Assembly: GCA_032718565.1 (NCBI GenBank)
Contig: JAVGVS010000390.1
Span: 98,354-162,353, forward strand
Direction: 5' to 3'
DNA from: Distichodus sexfasciatus
Lineage: Eukaryota > Chordata > Actinopteri > Characiformes > Distichodontidae
Length of the DNA stretch: 64,000 nucleotides
Shown: positions 35,901-45,737 of the stretch, piece after piece
Position numbering within the stretch: position 1 is the stretch's first letter
How the letters are laid out: the number at the start of each line of letters is the position of its first letter
Made by a program: the position numbers and the translations under genes
Notes under the pieces: generated by a model
What the model was told of the DNA's origin: nothing
The model's database searches: none
The model's input: only the letters and a program-made list of their open reading frames with translations

Positions 35901-38900
35901 GCGGTTGTGATAATACTGCGCGCGAACTGGATTTTTCCTCTCGATGTTTTAAAGGGGGCGGGGTTTTGGCAGCTTCTGCCTGCGAATCCTATTGGCCGAT
36001 GGCTCCTGGTCTTGTGACATTAAAAAAAGTTGAAACCCATTTTTTTGTGTCAATGTCGTTGACTACTCGCAGCAGCTCTAATTTTCCGTTATCTGGGAAA
36101 GAAAATCGGTATCGGAAAAATCGGTATCGGCCGATCACACTTACAAAAAAAAAAAAAAATCGGTAATCGGAATCGGCCAAGAAAATTGCAATCGGTGCAT
36201 CCCTAGTAATTAACGGGCCACAATTAGTCAAAACCACTGGTCTAGAACATGACAAACCCGCCGCTAGAAATAGGTTTTTGAAAACAAACTGTAACAAACT
36301 ACGCTGAAGTTTAACATTAATTTTAGGGGACGCACGAGACGGCAAATTAGAGACCGATACCGATAACTGAGGTTTCTCGCGCTTATATTGTGATCAATCG
36401 AAGGCAGAGTCGAGCGCGTAAAGACGAGATATTTCGCTGGTGAACGCTCCACCGCGCGCTCGGAATAGCGGCACCGAGTCGCGCGAGCGTGAAAGCCGAG
36501 TGGAGCGAGGGCGCAGCATTGCCAGCCCTGTGTAGTGTACCAACTCAAATGGGGCGCGTGTGACTCCCCGTGTGCACTACCTAGAGCGTAGGGGGCCGTT
36601 AAGCTACAATCCTGGAGATGCGTACTACCACGCAGAAAAGTATGATAAGAGCGCCCTACCTACCACACTATTAAGCAGTAGCAGAAGTACATGGATTGGG
36701 ACACAGCCCACGTGCGAGCTATTTAGCTGGGTAAAAATGTGTGGCGCGTGCGAGAGAGCGTACAGACAGGAGATTCCGCTACGTTCCGAACGTTCCGCTG
36801 CGCGCTCACACCTGTTGCAACTACTTCGGGGCACGTACCAGAGCTTTGCCGACCCAGTCATACTGGTAGTCGAAGACGTAGCCGTTCCTGTCGAAGAGGT
36901 CCGTGAAGAGTTTGCGCAAGTAGTCGTAGTCGGGTTTCTCGAAGAAGTCCAGTCTCCTCACGTAGCGCAAATACGTGGCCATTTCTTCTGTGGGACAGAG
37001 TCGAGGACAAGCGCAGAATGAGGATGACGTTACACGAACTGACACAGCAGCGACACAACAGCCGAAAAAGAATGACTCGCTCGTTCTTACAGACAGTATA
37101 AACAAGTTTCGTCGATTACATATGGGGATGCGCGATCGAACACTGGACTCCTATCGCAATCCGCTGATAAATTGCTCAAGTCATTTTGTGCCTTTTTCCT
37201 AAAACGATGTTCACTGCGCTGGAAACGTAGGGCCCTATGAAATCCGTTTAGTTTTGTCCTAAATTCCGTGTCATTTTTTCCTAAATTGCGTTTTTTTCCA
37301 TTTTTATTCTTCTGAATTCCGTGTTTTACGTTATAATCGTATTTATTCACCTAAAAAGTGTCTAATTATGGAGTGGATGGAAAAAAAAAACAACGCAACA
37401 GAAAAAAAAAATCTCATTCAACTTCACCAAAGTGCTGGGCTTCAGCAGAACATTTCCTGCTTCGGTAAAACATTTCCCTGTAAACAACAACAAACATTCT
37501 TTTTTTTCCTGCAAAACCAAGCGTTTCTGACGTGAGCGTTTGACTGTAAGTGGTCGTCACGTGTTCTTGCGGGTGCAGTCTATCGTGTGCTGGCAAAACG
37601 TACAAAAGAGTTGTTCTCCCGATTCCTAAAAATCATGTGGGTATTGTTCTGCTCTAAACTTAGCACTGACACTCCAACTCCCTCATTGTTTTGAGTTCTT
37701 GGGTGTTTCAGCCTCTTGACCATAGCTGACCGTTGACGTTTCCCCCTCTGCGTCTGTGCGTTTGTGTGTGTGGAAAGCTGAGTCCCACCTCAACAGGTAA
37801 CACGTACAGGGGGCTGCAGCGGCCAAAACCGATTAGAAACCACTGCTTTGCTTCGACCACACGCCGATATCAGCCAATTCTTCGACGCTCCGCGTTTTAC
37901 AACCGATTCCGTTTTATTTGTTGAATTCCACATCGCGGAAATCATAGGGCCCTAGAAATGCTGCATTAGAAATGTCAGACTTACAGCATTAACTTTGCGT
38001 CAAACTGCGCGCAGTGGAACTCTGTCCGGCGAAATATCTTGTCTTTAGGCGCTCAGTATTTAGGTCGCAGATTACACAATTTATTCCTTAAAAACTGGTA
38101 CCAAAGCATCATTTCGTGCAGGTGAAAAGGCTGGGGAACGTGAAAACGTGCTGAAGCCTTTTGAACGGCACTGTCTCTTTAAGGAGAGGAAGACGACGCA
38201 CCTGGAAAGCTCTCACAGAGCACCTCGATGGGGGTGGCTCGTTTGGTGTCTCCGATTTTCTGGTAACGCTCTTTCAGCGTGTCGGCCTGGAGGCAAGGCG
38301 AGAGCGAGAGAGGGGGTTAAAAAGTCAGCATCTGATCAGTCAGGACATAAATGCTGCGTTCAAGGTGCCGCTTTATAATCAGATCTCTTATAATCTCCTG
38401 CGCACTTTCACCCTAAAAGATCTTACAGCAGGCGACAGAGCAACGACTAACTTATGGTCATTTTTGCGACCAACTATCAATGTTATCAGACAGACAGACA
38501 CTTGTGCAGGAAGTCTTGGTTTGTAAAGGCAGAAATGTCAGGTTTCGATATGAATTTACCCCTTTCCACTAAATCTAGTTCGCATGGATAAAATGATGTA
38601 TAGTAACAGCTAAAAATATGCAACTCTGGACTGCAAACTAGTGCTTAAATCTCAACTTTCACTACAATATGATAATACTGATTAAATCAACATGATAATG
38701 ATAATACTGACTGCAAATACGACGTTTGCTATGATTCTGACTCAATTTGAGGAGCCGGCAGTAAATATGTAATCAAATCATAAAACGCGACTAAAATACC
38801 ACGTTTCAATTCTCAAGCTCAACCTGACAATTATTAAAAGCTTCTCTTTAATCATCTGACTGACGTTTTGCTTTCCGACTGCTCGTTGATCGCTGAAGTG

Positions 38901-41248
38901 ACGTATCGTTACACTCCACGTAAAAACGGTTTTCTCGTCCGCAATCCATCGTTTTTACCTTGAGTCCCTGCCAGGGCAGACTGCCTCGGAGAAAGTACAT
39001 GAACATGTGTCCCAGCGCCTCCAAGTCGTCTCGCCTGCTCTGCTCTGGAGGACGGAAACCACAACAGAAGGTAAACGGCGGCAACGCGTTCCGAGGCTTG
39101 GGCCGTTCTTTAGCGAGCGTAGCAACGTGAAGAGGGTGCAATGCAACACAAATATTATCACTAGGGGTGTCAAAATTGATCGCATAATCAATGCGCCGCG
39201 ATGCCGACGTGGACCGCACTCAGATATCAGAGGGTTTACGGCCGGCGCTTCCCCTGGTGGTCGGTGGCGACACTGCAGGTGGTCTGTGACATTTTATTTT
39301 ATCATTTTATTTGTGTTTCCAAAGCATTTTCAGATGATTGGGGCATCGTTATGAATAATGAAATTATTGCAAATATCTAATATAATAATATATATTTATC
39401 AGTATATAACCCAGCCGAGCGTCTGAAGGCATACCTTTGCCCAGGTGCGTGTTGATGCTCATGTAGCGCGCCGTCCCCGTCAGGCTCTTGTGCTCCCGGT
39501 AGGGGATGTGTTTCTTGGTCTCGGGGTCGATGTACTCTTTGGCCAGGCCGAAGTCGATGATGTGGATGGTGTGCTGCCGCTTGCTGCCCGGCCGGCCCAC
39601 CAGGAAGTTCTCGGGCTTGACGTCCCGGTAGATCAGACTCCGCGTGTGCACGAACTCCATACGGGTGATCTGCGGGAACAAAGAGCGCCACTGTCACCGG
39701 CCCACGGATTTCAACCGGCGACTCTCTGAACGTGGGGCCCACTCCCTAACCGTTACGCCACCTACCAAGGGCTCCAATGCACTGTTGTAATAAAAGACTC
39801 AACGTTTAGGAATAATGTTTTCAGTAACAGACAAAACCGGTTTCTCTGTGTGCTCCTTTTCTTAGTAGGGTTGGCGCGTGTTAACTTTGTGTGTGTGTGT
39901 GTTAGGCTTGGGCGGTATCCAAATTTTGATACCGTCAAACCTCCTCCCTATTTTACCTCGGTATACGGTATTACCGTGAATAATTGTGAAAAAAATTGTG
40001 ACGCAAGGCTCAGACAGCGTCACCAAACTGTTGGCTTGTGCCTAAACCGTTCAGAAACTGAATACCAAACACTTATACTGAAACAATAACAAAATAACAT
40101 GCAGAACAATATTAACAACTTTTGTTAGCAACAAATAGCAGTTTATAAAAAAGTGCAAAGACAACAGTCAAACAGAATTTAATTAACATAAACATAAACA
40201 TCCAGAACAGTTTTCGCGCAGAGACGCGCACACAAATCAATTAAATTAAATCACACCGCCTGAACTTTTAATAACAAAGAAGAGCAGCTTATAAAAAAGT
40301 GCAAATAGACCCAGACAACCAGAGTTGAATTAACATAAACATCATCCATATTATAAAAAGTATTGCAAAGCAATAGTCCTAAACACAGGGATCCCAAGTC
40401 TCCCGGAAATTCCGGGAGTCTCCCGCATATTGATAGCGTCTCCCTGATGCCCGCAAATTGAATAAAATATCCCGGAAACTGGAGCAAGCAAACAAGAACC
40501 TGCACGCGAGACAGTAGCGAGCGAGTAGGAGTGAGAGAGTGAGAGAACGTGCGTATGCGTGGATCACTGCGTATTACTGCGATCCCCTCGCGCCAGTCCC
40601 CCCCCCGCCCCGGACGGTTTTTTTTTTTTTTTTTTTGGCGGACCTCCCGGAAATGAGTTTTTGCAGGTTGGGATCCCTGTAAACAAAAACTTATTTCCAT
40701 CTCTCGCGGTCACCTTTTTGTTGCACAATTTGCAAATTGCCTCGTCCGTATTTACCGCCTCTCCCTTCTCGTTCGGTCGAAACCCGAAATACTGCCAAAC
40801 TGCAGTTGTGTTCTTTTTCGAGACCACGTCACTTGGTGCGCGACTCGCCATCTTTCCCCACCTCTCTCTTTCTCCTCCACGCTGTCACGTGATGACAACC
40901 ACGCATACGCATTTTTAGGCATTAAATAAATTATATTTAATATTTAATCCTTGTCTCCTATATAAATGCATTGTTTTTATGACGGTATAACGGTATTGAA
41001 ACTGATACCGTTGCTATTTTTAGATCCCGCGGTATACCATATTACCGTATTACCGCCCAAGCCTAGTGTGTGTGTGTTGTAGCGCAGCCTCACCAGCTGG
41101 ATGGCGATCATGAGAACAGTCTTGAGGGAGAAGGTGCGGTCGCACAGGTCAAACAGATCCTCCAGACTGGGCCCCAGCAGCTCCAGCACCATGGCGTTGT
41201 ATTTACCACACGGTCCAAAGTAGTACACCTGAGGAACGCCCTCTGCAG

Positions 41249-41287
<39 letters not shown>

Positions 41288-44200
41288 GGTAAACGAGAGA
41301 GGCACAAATATTGGCACAATATGACTCTCTCTGGTCCATCAGCAACAGAAAGCGATAGGAAATCGATTCCGAAACAAATCGCGATTCTTTCTTGGTTGAT
41401 TCAAAATCGATTCATAAAAGACTCACGATTCCACACGTAGATGAACTTTGTTTCCAGGTTGCTGTTTTCATTCAAATCGAATCAAATCGCGATTCTTTCT
41501 TGGTCGATTCAAAATTGATTCACGATTCATTAAAGACTCACGATTCCATACGTAGACGAATACTGTTTCCAGGTTGCTGTTTTCATTCAAATCGAATTAA
41601 ATCACGATTCTTTCTTGGTTGATTCAAAATTGATTCACAATTCATAAAAGACTCACGATTCAATATGTAGATGAATTTTCTTTCCCGGTGGCTGTTTTCA
41701 TTGAAATGAAATAAATCGTGATTCTTTCTGGGTCGATTCAAAATCGATTCACGGTTCATAAAAGACTCACGATTCAATACGTAGATGAATTTTCTTTCCA
41801 GGTTTCATTCAAATCGAATCGCGTTTCTTTCTTGGTCGATTCAAAATCGATTAACGATTCATAAAAGACTCACGATTCCATACGTAGACGAATACTGTTT
41901 CCAGGTTGCTGTTTTCATTCAAATCGAATCAAATCGCGATTCTTTCTGGGTCGATTCAAAAATCCATCCCAAAAAATTCATTCATAATTTGCCACTAAAT
42001 GATAACTCGTAACGGCACTAGTATCGACACTGAAATGAATGACAAGCGTTTATTTTAATAAAAGAGCGAACTGTTCAATACGTATGACGTCTAATCGACG
42101 TTTTCATTTTGGATCAATGCCGAACCAAACTGATGCGTTGTTACATCCCACACGGCTGACTTCGTTAAGAGGTGTATGTATATAAGAGGCGCTGCAGCGT
42201 CATCGCGGAACGAGCGGCAGACATCTGCTCCGATACTGAACCACTTTGTTCCTGCGTCGCTTCTCGCACTCCTCCTCCTCCTCCTCCTCTCCGGCTTTCT
42301 CACAGACAGAAAAAAGGTGCAGAATGTGCCACACGTTCTCTCCTGGGAAGAGTGAGCGGAGGCAGAAACACAGCAGCTCCTCTCGACGAAGACGAATCAA
42401 TAAAACAACTCACTAAACACCGAAGTCGAGATGATTGAATCTCTAAGACTTAGGGCTTGGCGCTATCACCCTTAAATTCACATCGCGATTAACCACGTAC
42501 AACCAGAAACATTTTGCACAGATTAAGATTATTTCAAACATGTTAAAAATAATCGTAATAACAATAACATAAATTAGGGGTTTTGAATGTCAGTTTTGAT
42601 TCATTTTCGATTAATTGCCCAGCCCTACTTGCAGTTGAATGGCTCCGTTTAGCTCCTGCTGTACGCTGTTTTCTGCCCAATTACTGCAGAACAGTGCTGC
42701 CTCTGTTCGGCTTTGGCCGTGTAGCCCACGCTGGCACGCCCGCCTCACTTTCCCGACACGCGCGCGCCAGCCCAGCAGAGAGAGGAGGTGAAAACTTGCC
42801 TCGTTTTCAACAGAGGCAAGTTAAAGCGTGGCACACTTAGACCCTCTGCGCATGCACTACAGACAGCAGACAGCTTTTTAAAGCACTTTGTGTTTGATTT
42901 AGTTTGCGCGCTTGGAAGCCGAGTGGAGCGAGGGCACAGCATTTCCAGCGTAGCGCACCACATTTTACAGAAAAAGTCACTTCCCGCCCTACGGAGTGCA
43001 CCAAGTCAAATAGGGCGCGTGTGACACTTTGTGTGCACTACCTAGTGCGCAGACAGCCGTTAAGCTACAACCCCGGCTATTTCCTGAGAGCATCCTACCA
43101 CATAGAAAAGTATGTTACGAGCGCCTTACCTAGCATACCATTAAGTGACGAGATTTTGCCACAAAATAACGCCATACATTTTAAGACAGACGGCGCGGGC
43201 CGTAAAAAAACCCACCAGTTTGGACATGTCTGGCTCAAGCGCTACCTTTTCCCACGTACAATAAATGCGGAAAAAAATATATCGTTCAAATCAAATTATC
43301 GCGCGATTCTGATATGATTCCAATATAATCGTGCACCTCTAATTTAAAACGTTTGATACTGTGGTTCTCGATATTATCGAGATTATTGCGCAGGTCTGAC
43401 CCTCACATGCACCTGCTCGTTTCTAAACTGGGACTTTGCCCCCCACGTTTTTAAACCGAGGTCGAAGGTCATCTCTCGTTCCCACGCCAGCGTGATGATG
43501 GGGAAGACTGCGAGGCGAGTGTGACGTCCACTCTCGTACTCGGCCGCTCAAAATCAAACACAGCCTTTTTATCTCCATCCTCGTCCTCACACACACACAC
43601 GTGAGCTGCCTAATCTCTGGCCGGTCTTATCGAACCACGCGTGGGAAGAGCAGAGAACACACACAGCCAGCGAATATAAAAACCCCCTGCTCGCGTCTAA
43701 CCGAACGCAGCTCGGAGGAAGTGGGCAGAGCTGGCCTACAGGTGTCGAAAAACACGCAGAAGCGCGGCAAATCGTTCGGCCACATCGGTGTGGGAAATTT
43801 CTCATATCAGGCAGCGGTCGCGCTCTAAAAGCACCACCAGAGGGTTATGGATGGAAAAAAGGGAAATTGTTTAAGTGATACTTTTTTACGACCACAAGTC
43901 CTTACCCGAGTTCCCCAGCTGCTTGTAGAACCTGTACTCCAGATGGAGCTGAGGCGCTCTGGACTTGATTGGTTCCTGGAGAGGACGGGATTAAGAAAGG
44001 AGAACATTAAAACCCCAAATCACTACGGTCTTGGAAAAACTAGCAATATAAATGTAAGAACGTCAATATCTGTAATGTTTAAATCTGACCGTGTAAAAAT
44101 GATCGCAACACTAAACATAGCGTCTGGTTCCAACTGTTCGGTACAATCACAGAACAGCTGTTTACTTGATATTTATTTATTCCCGGCGCGCGTCCACGGC

Positions 44201-44531
44201 TCTCATACGGAACGCCCTCACGGCAAAAATGTGCTCGATCCCCAAACATCAGAACAGGAGGGAACGGCATTTGGCGAGCGCTTACCAGCTTTATGGCCAC
44301 GTATTCGTTCGTGTAGAGGTTCTTCCCGAGCCGCAGCTCGCCGAAATTGCCGCAACCGATCTTCTTGCCCACGCGGAAGTTGGGGCCCACCATGAGGACC
44401 CCCGAGTTGGTGGTGGAGCCGCGGCCCCCATGACCTGTCCTGCCGCCGCCAGTCTTAGACATCCTCTTACCTTCCTCCACCTCCCCTTTCCCTCCTCCTC
44501 CTCCTCCTCCTCCTCTCTTATCAAAATCCAT
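32914..44531 (-). CDS. csnk1g2: csnk1g2, casein kinase 1 gamma (gene span)
   Basis: Complete coding region in eleven exons (listed singly): 455 residues with the optional exon 33507-33608, 421 without it; human CSNK1G2 has 415. CK1 gamma is a membrane-anchored Ser/Thr kinase that phosphorylates, among others, LRP5/6 in Wnt signalling. Residues 51-66 hold the glycine loop ([18 protein letters not shown]). Lys 81 in VAIK is the ATP-binding lysine. YRDVKPEN at 169-176 has the catalytic Asp 171, and DFG is at 194-196. The C-terminus [17 protein letters not shown] is the polybasic, cysteine-rich palmitoylation anchor. The N-terminus ([18 protein letters not shown]) and the nearby mknk2 favour gamma-2 over gamma-1 or -3. 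An eight-glycine run near residues 7-14 is longer than in mammals. All junctions are GT-AG and in frame. Confidence 0.96.
33076..33182 (-). CDS. csnk1g2: csnk1g2 exon 10
   Basis: Acceptor AG at 33183-33184, donor GTGAGT at 33075 downward. Encodes [20 protein letters not shown], then [16 protein letters not shown], the conserved linker before the lipid anchor. Confidence 0.95.
33507..33608 (-). CDS. csnk1g2: csnk1g2 optional exon 9, CSNK1G3-like
   Basis: Acceptor AG at 33609-33610, donor GTACCG at 33506 downward. Exactly 34 codons, so it can be included or skipped without a frame change. It ends [14 protein letters not shown], which resembles the alternative segment of human CSNK1G3 (AHLAADRHGGSVQ) placed directly before the same VxSSTNGE block. 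Inclusion in transcripts is inferred. Confidence 0.8.
33615..33735. repeat. purine-rich GAG/GAA repeat
   Basis: GAGGAGGAAGAAGAAGG-type low-complexity DNA just upstream of the optional exon on the minus strand, where it reads as a long pyrimidine tract. Confidence 0.85.
34131..34312 (-). mobile_element. interspersed repeat, GGGGTTAGCGCTGCCGCCTC family, copy 1
   Basis: Minus-strand reading has GCGGTCGCCTCACGGCGAGA, GTTGCGGGTTCGACCCC (B-box-like), GTGTGGCGTGCGGACGTGGG and GTTAACTGGCGACTCTGAAT. The same layout is found at 51674-51890 on the plus strand. This repeat type is common in fish genomes. It sits in csnk1g2 intron 8. Confidence 0.7.
34960..35285. mobile_element. MITE with (C)TAAGGGTGGGCCGAT / ATCGGCCGACCTCTAG ends
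   Basis: Imperfect terminal inverted repeats, and GGTATCGATATCGG-type sequence inside. A related copy, beginning CCAGAGGTCGACCGATA, is at about 61995-62360. No transposase was seen. Confidence 0.5.
35431..35514 (-). CDS. csnk1g2: csnk1g2 exon 8
   Basis: Acceptor AG at 35515-35516, donor GTGAAC at 35430 downward. 28 codons: [20 protein letters not shown], then AQPQTKNQ. Corresponds to the variable linker (PTPIGTVH in human CSNK1G2). Confidence 0.92.
35558..36205. mobile_element. hAT-type non-autonomous element with 8-bp target duplication
   Basis: Ends TAGGGATGCACCGAT and its complement ATCGGTGCATCCCTA. It is flanked on both sides by the identical octamer GTAATTAA (35550-35557 and 36206-36213). 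An 8-bp duplication and TAGGG-type ends are characteristic of the hAT superfamily. 648 bp, no transposase frame. Part of the interior (GCGTCACATCAACGCCAAAA) recurs near 47060. Confidence 0.9.
36325..36690. mobile_element. copy of the composite GTGTGCACTACC repeat
   Basis: Begins AGGGGACGCACGAG and contains CGTGTGCACTACCTAGAGCG, GTTAAGCTACAATCC and AAGAGCGCCCTACCTACC, shared with the 20.0 and 43.0 kb copies. It lies between csnk1g2 exons 8 and 7. Confidence 0.55.
36839..36987 (-). CDS. csnk1g2: csnk1g2 exon 7
   Basis: Acceptor AG at 36988-36989, donor GTACGT at 36838 downward. Encodes [20 protein letters not shown], then [15 protein letters not shown], the end of the kinase C-lobe. Confidence 0.96.
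37228..37954. mobile_element. hAT-like element, TAGGGCCCTATGA ends
   Basis: The ends TAGGGCCCTATGA (37228) and TCATAGGGCCCTA (to 37954) are exact complements over 13 bp, and continue with AATCCG / CGGAAA similarity. No transposase. Flanking octamers do not match exactly. Confidence 0.65.
38202..38286 (-). CDS. csnk1g2: csnk1g2 exon 6
   Basis: Acceptor AG at 38287-38288, donor GTGCGT at 38201 downward. Encodes [20 protein letters not shown], then EVLCESFP. Confidence 0.96.
38959..39044 (-). CDS. csnk1g2: csnk1g2 exon 5
   Basis: Acceptor AG at 39045-39046, donor GTAAAA at 38958 downward. Encodes [20 protein letters not shown], then SLPWQGLK. Confidence 0.96.
39435..39669 (-). CDS. csnk1g2: csnk1g2 exon 4 (catalytic core)
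   Basis: Acceptor AG at 39670-39671, donor GTATGC at 39434 downward. Contains [12 protein letters not shown] (catalytic loop), [10 protein letters not shown] and the CK1 activation segment [19 protein letters not shown]. Confidence 0.97.
39697..39775 (-). mobile_element. tRNA-like SINE head
   Basis: Minus strand reads GGTGGCGTAACGGTTAGGGA (A-box-like) and, 30 bases on, GTCGCCGGTTGAAATCCGTG (B-box-like). It lies directly upstream of csnk1g2 exon 4. Only the tRNA-related part is recognisable. Confidence 0.55.
39903..41065 (-). mobile_element. hAT element with BED zinc-finger remnant
   Basis: Ends TAGGCTTGGGCGGTA and TACCGCCCAAGCCTA are inverted repeats, with GTGTGTGT directly on both sides (insertion into a GT microsatellite). 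On the minus strand, from 40851 downward, the frame reads [20 protein letters not shown], then [11 protein letters not shown], then [15 protein letters not shown]. This is the start of a BED-type zinc finger found at the N-terminus of hAT transposases and ZBED proteins. The frame is then broken by the 40385-40680 insertion and the rest of the transposase is deleted, so the copy is dead. It sits in csnk1g2 intron 3. Confidence 0.82.
40385..40680. mobile_element. TIR element nested in the hAT element
   Basis: Inverted ends ACAGGGATCCCAA (40385-40397) and TTGGGATCCCTGT (40668-40680). Both arms continue with CTCCCGG-type sequence. The flanks share TAAACA, which suggests a target duplication. It interrupts the BED-finger frame of the host element, so it inserted later. 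Confidence 0.7.
41094..41242 (-). CDS. csnk1g2: csnk1g2 exon 3
   Basis: Acceptor AG at 41243-41244, donor GTGAGG at 41093 downward. Encodes [20 protein letters not shown], then [14 protein letters not shown], including the kinase hinge. Confidence 0.97.
41250..41284. repeat. (AC)n microsatellite
   Basis: Seventeen AC units immediately upstream of csnk1g2 exon 3 on the minus strand. Confidence 0.95.
41355..41975. repeat. tandem repeat, unit about 120-130 bp, five copies
   Basis: Units have GATTCTTTCTTGGTCGATTC, AAAATCGATTCACGATTCAT, AAAAGACTCACGATTCCATA, CGTAGACGAATACTGTTTCC and GGTTGCTGTTTTCATTCAAA in the same order. Some units lack part of the end. Confidence 0.88.
42451..42627. mobile_element. 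short hAT-like MITE, TAGGGCTTGG ends
   Basis: Starts TAGGGCTTGGCGCTATCAC and ends GATTAATTGCCCAGCCCTA, imperfect inverted ends typical of hAT MITEs. 177 bp, no clear target duplication. Confidence 0.5.
42900..43345. mobile_element. copy of the composite GTGTGCACTACC / ATCGTGCA repeat
   Basis: Shares AAAAAGTCACTTCCCGCCCTA, TGTGTGCACTACCTAGTGCG, GCCGTTAAGCTACAACCCCG and GAGCGCCTTACCTAGCATAC with the 20.0 and 36.6 kb copies. Ends CCAATATAATCGTGCACCTC. Confidence 0.6.
43906..43975 (-). CDS. csnk1g2: csnk1g2 exon 2
   Basis: Acceptor AG at 43976-43977, donor GTAAGG at 43905 downward. Encodes [20 protein letters not shown], then GNS, 23 codons plus one base. Confidence 0.96.
44286..44531 (-). CDS. 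csnk1g2: csnk1g2 exon 1 (coding start)
   Basis: Start ATG at 44529-44531 (MDFDKR), with donor GTAAGC after 44286. 82 codons: a poly-Gly run, [17 protein letters not shown], then the kinase start [18 protein letters not shown] and YVAIKL. An AG acceptor-like site at 44569-44570 suggests this exon begins in the 5' UTR at about 44568. Confidence 0.95.
44470..44515. repeat. CTC/CCT trinucleotide tract within csnk1g2 exon 1
   Basis: Plus-strand CTCCTCCTCCTCCTCC is read on the minus strand as the GGA codons of the poly-glycine run. Confidence 0.85.
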
Positions 44532-45737
44532 AAGCTTGTGATACCCCGGCCTCTCCACGGTTACTCCACTGCCATAAAATTCACACAACCGCGGAAACCT
44601 CGAGCAACAAGGGGGGGGCGGGGGGGAGGAGGAGGGGAAAACACACAGCGCTCAGGCGAAGCGTACGCGCTTTCCGCCCCTGGCGCGCTCGAACGGGAGT
44701 CGGCGACGGAAATAGGTGACGTCGGGGAAAAGGGGAATCAAAACGCAGACTCCGGACGCTTTCCCGACTTTGGCATTCTTCCTCGAAATGCGACGTGACG
44801 GGCGCGCGCTGGGCGGACGAGCGGTCCTAGCTGCTGGACCTCGGGCGTGACCCGGCGCTGGCTTCCATCCTCGTCGCCCCTTCCTGGCGATGCTGTGCAA
44901 CGGCGGCGTCAGACATTCCTCGTCGCTGGCGAGCTGTGTTGCAACGGCCAGTGTCGAAACGACAAATTCAGCATTCTCCTGATCATCTGTGCAAAAATAA
45001 AGAAATGGAAAAAGTTACTTAGCGCCGCAGCACGACGGTCGGAAAACGATTTTATTACGCCGTACCACCAGGTGACGTTTAAATAATCCTGATAGCGCCC
45101 TACTTGTGTAATAACACAACAAAGAAACAACTTCTAATTAAATAATCTTGACCTCCCAACGACTAATGCCGGGCATCTACAGAGCATGTGACGGATCAAC
45201 GAGCCGAAACTTCTGTACGTGTTCAAATGAGACAGATTATTAAGTAATTAAGGACGGCGCCAATGCAGCTCTGATTCTGCAAGTCTTAATTCTCTGCGAT
45301 TAACGGGAGGCGGTGGGTTAAAGGGACGTGAAACCAGAGAGCGTCTCCCCACAGGAAGCGTTATCTAGCGTTTGAGTTTCAGCTCTAAAAATACACCTCC
45401 GCACTTCTAGCCGAGGCTTCGAGGTCGTCCGATGAGGGACGGCAGATTGGGGCTGGAGGAACAGGAGGAAAAAAAAAAAAAAAAAGAAGACGGCGTTCCC
45501 ACAGCTGGGGGTCAAAGGCCAAGAACAGGCTTGTGTCCTCTGTTGGTCGGGTTCTGTCTCCCTTGTCTATTGTGTAGGACTATGTTTGGTGTACTATGTA
45601 AAAATCAAAAGCTAGACTCTCCGTATTGGGGAAACAAAATGGCAAAAACTAATTAAATACATGAGAAATTCTAAATACGGGCTGGGTTTTGCATTTGTGG
45701 CCGAAAGCACAATACAGACAATAAAATAATGCTATTT

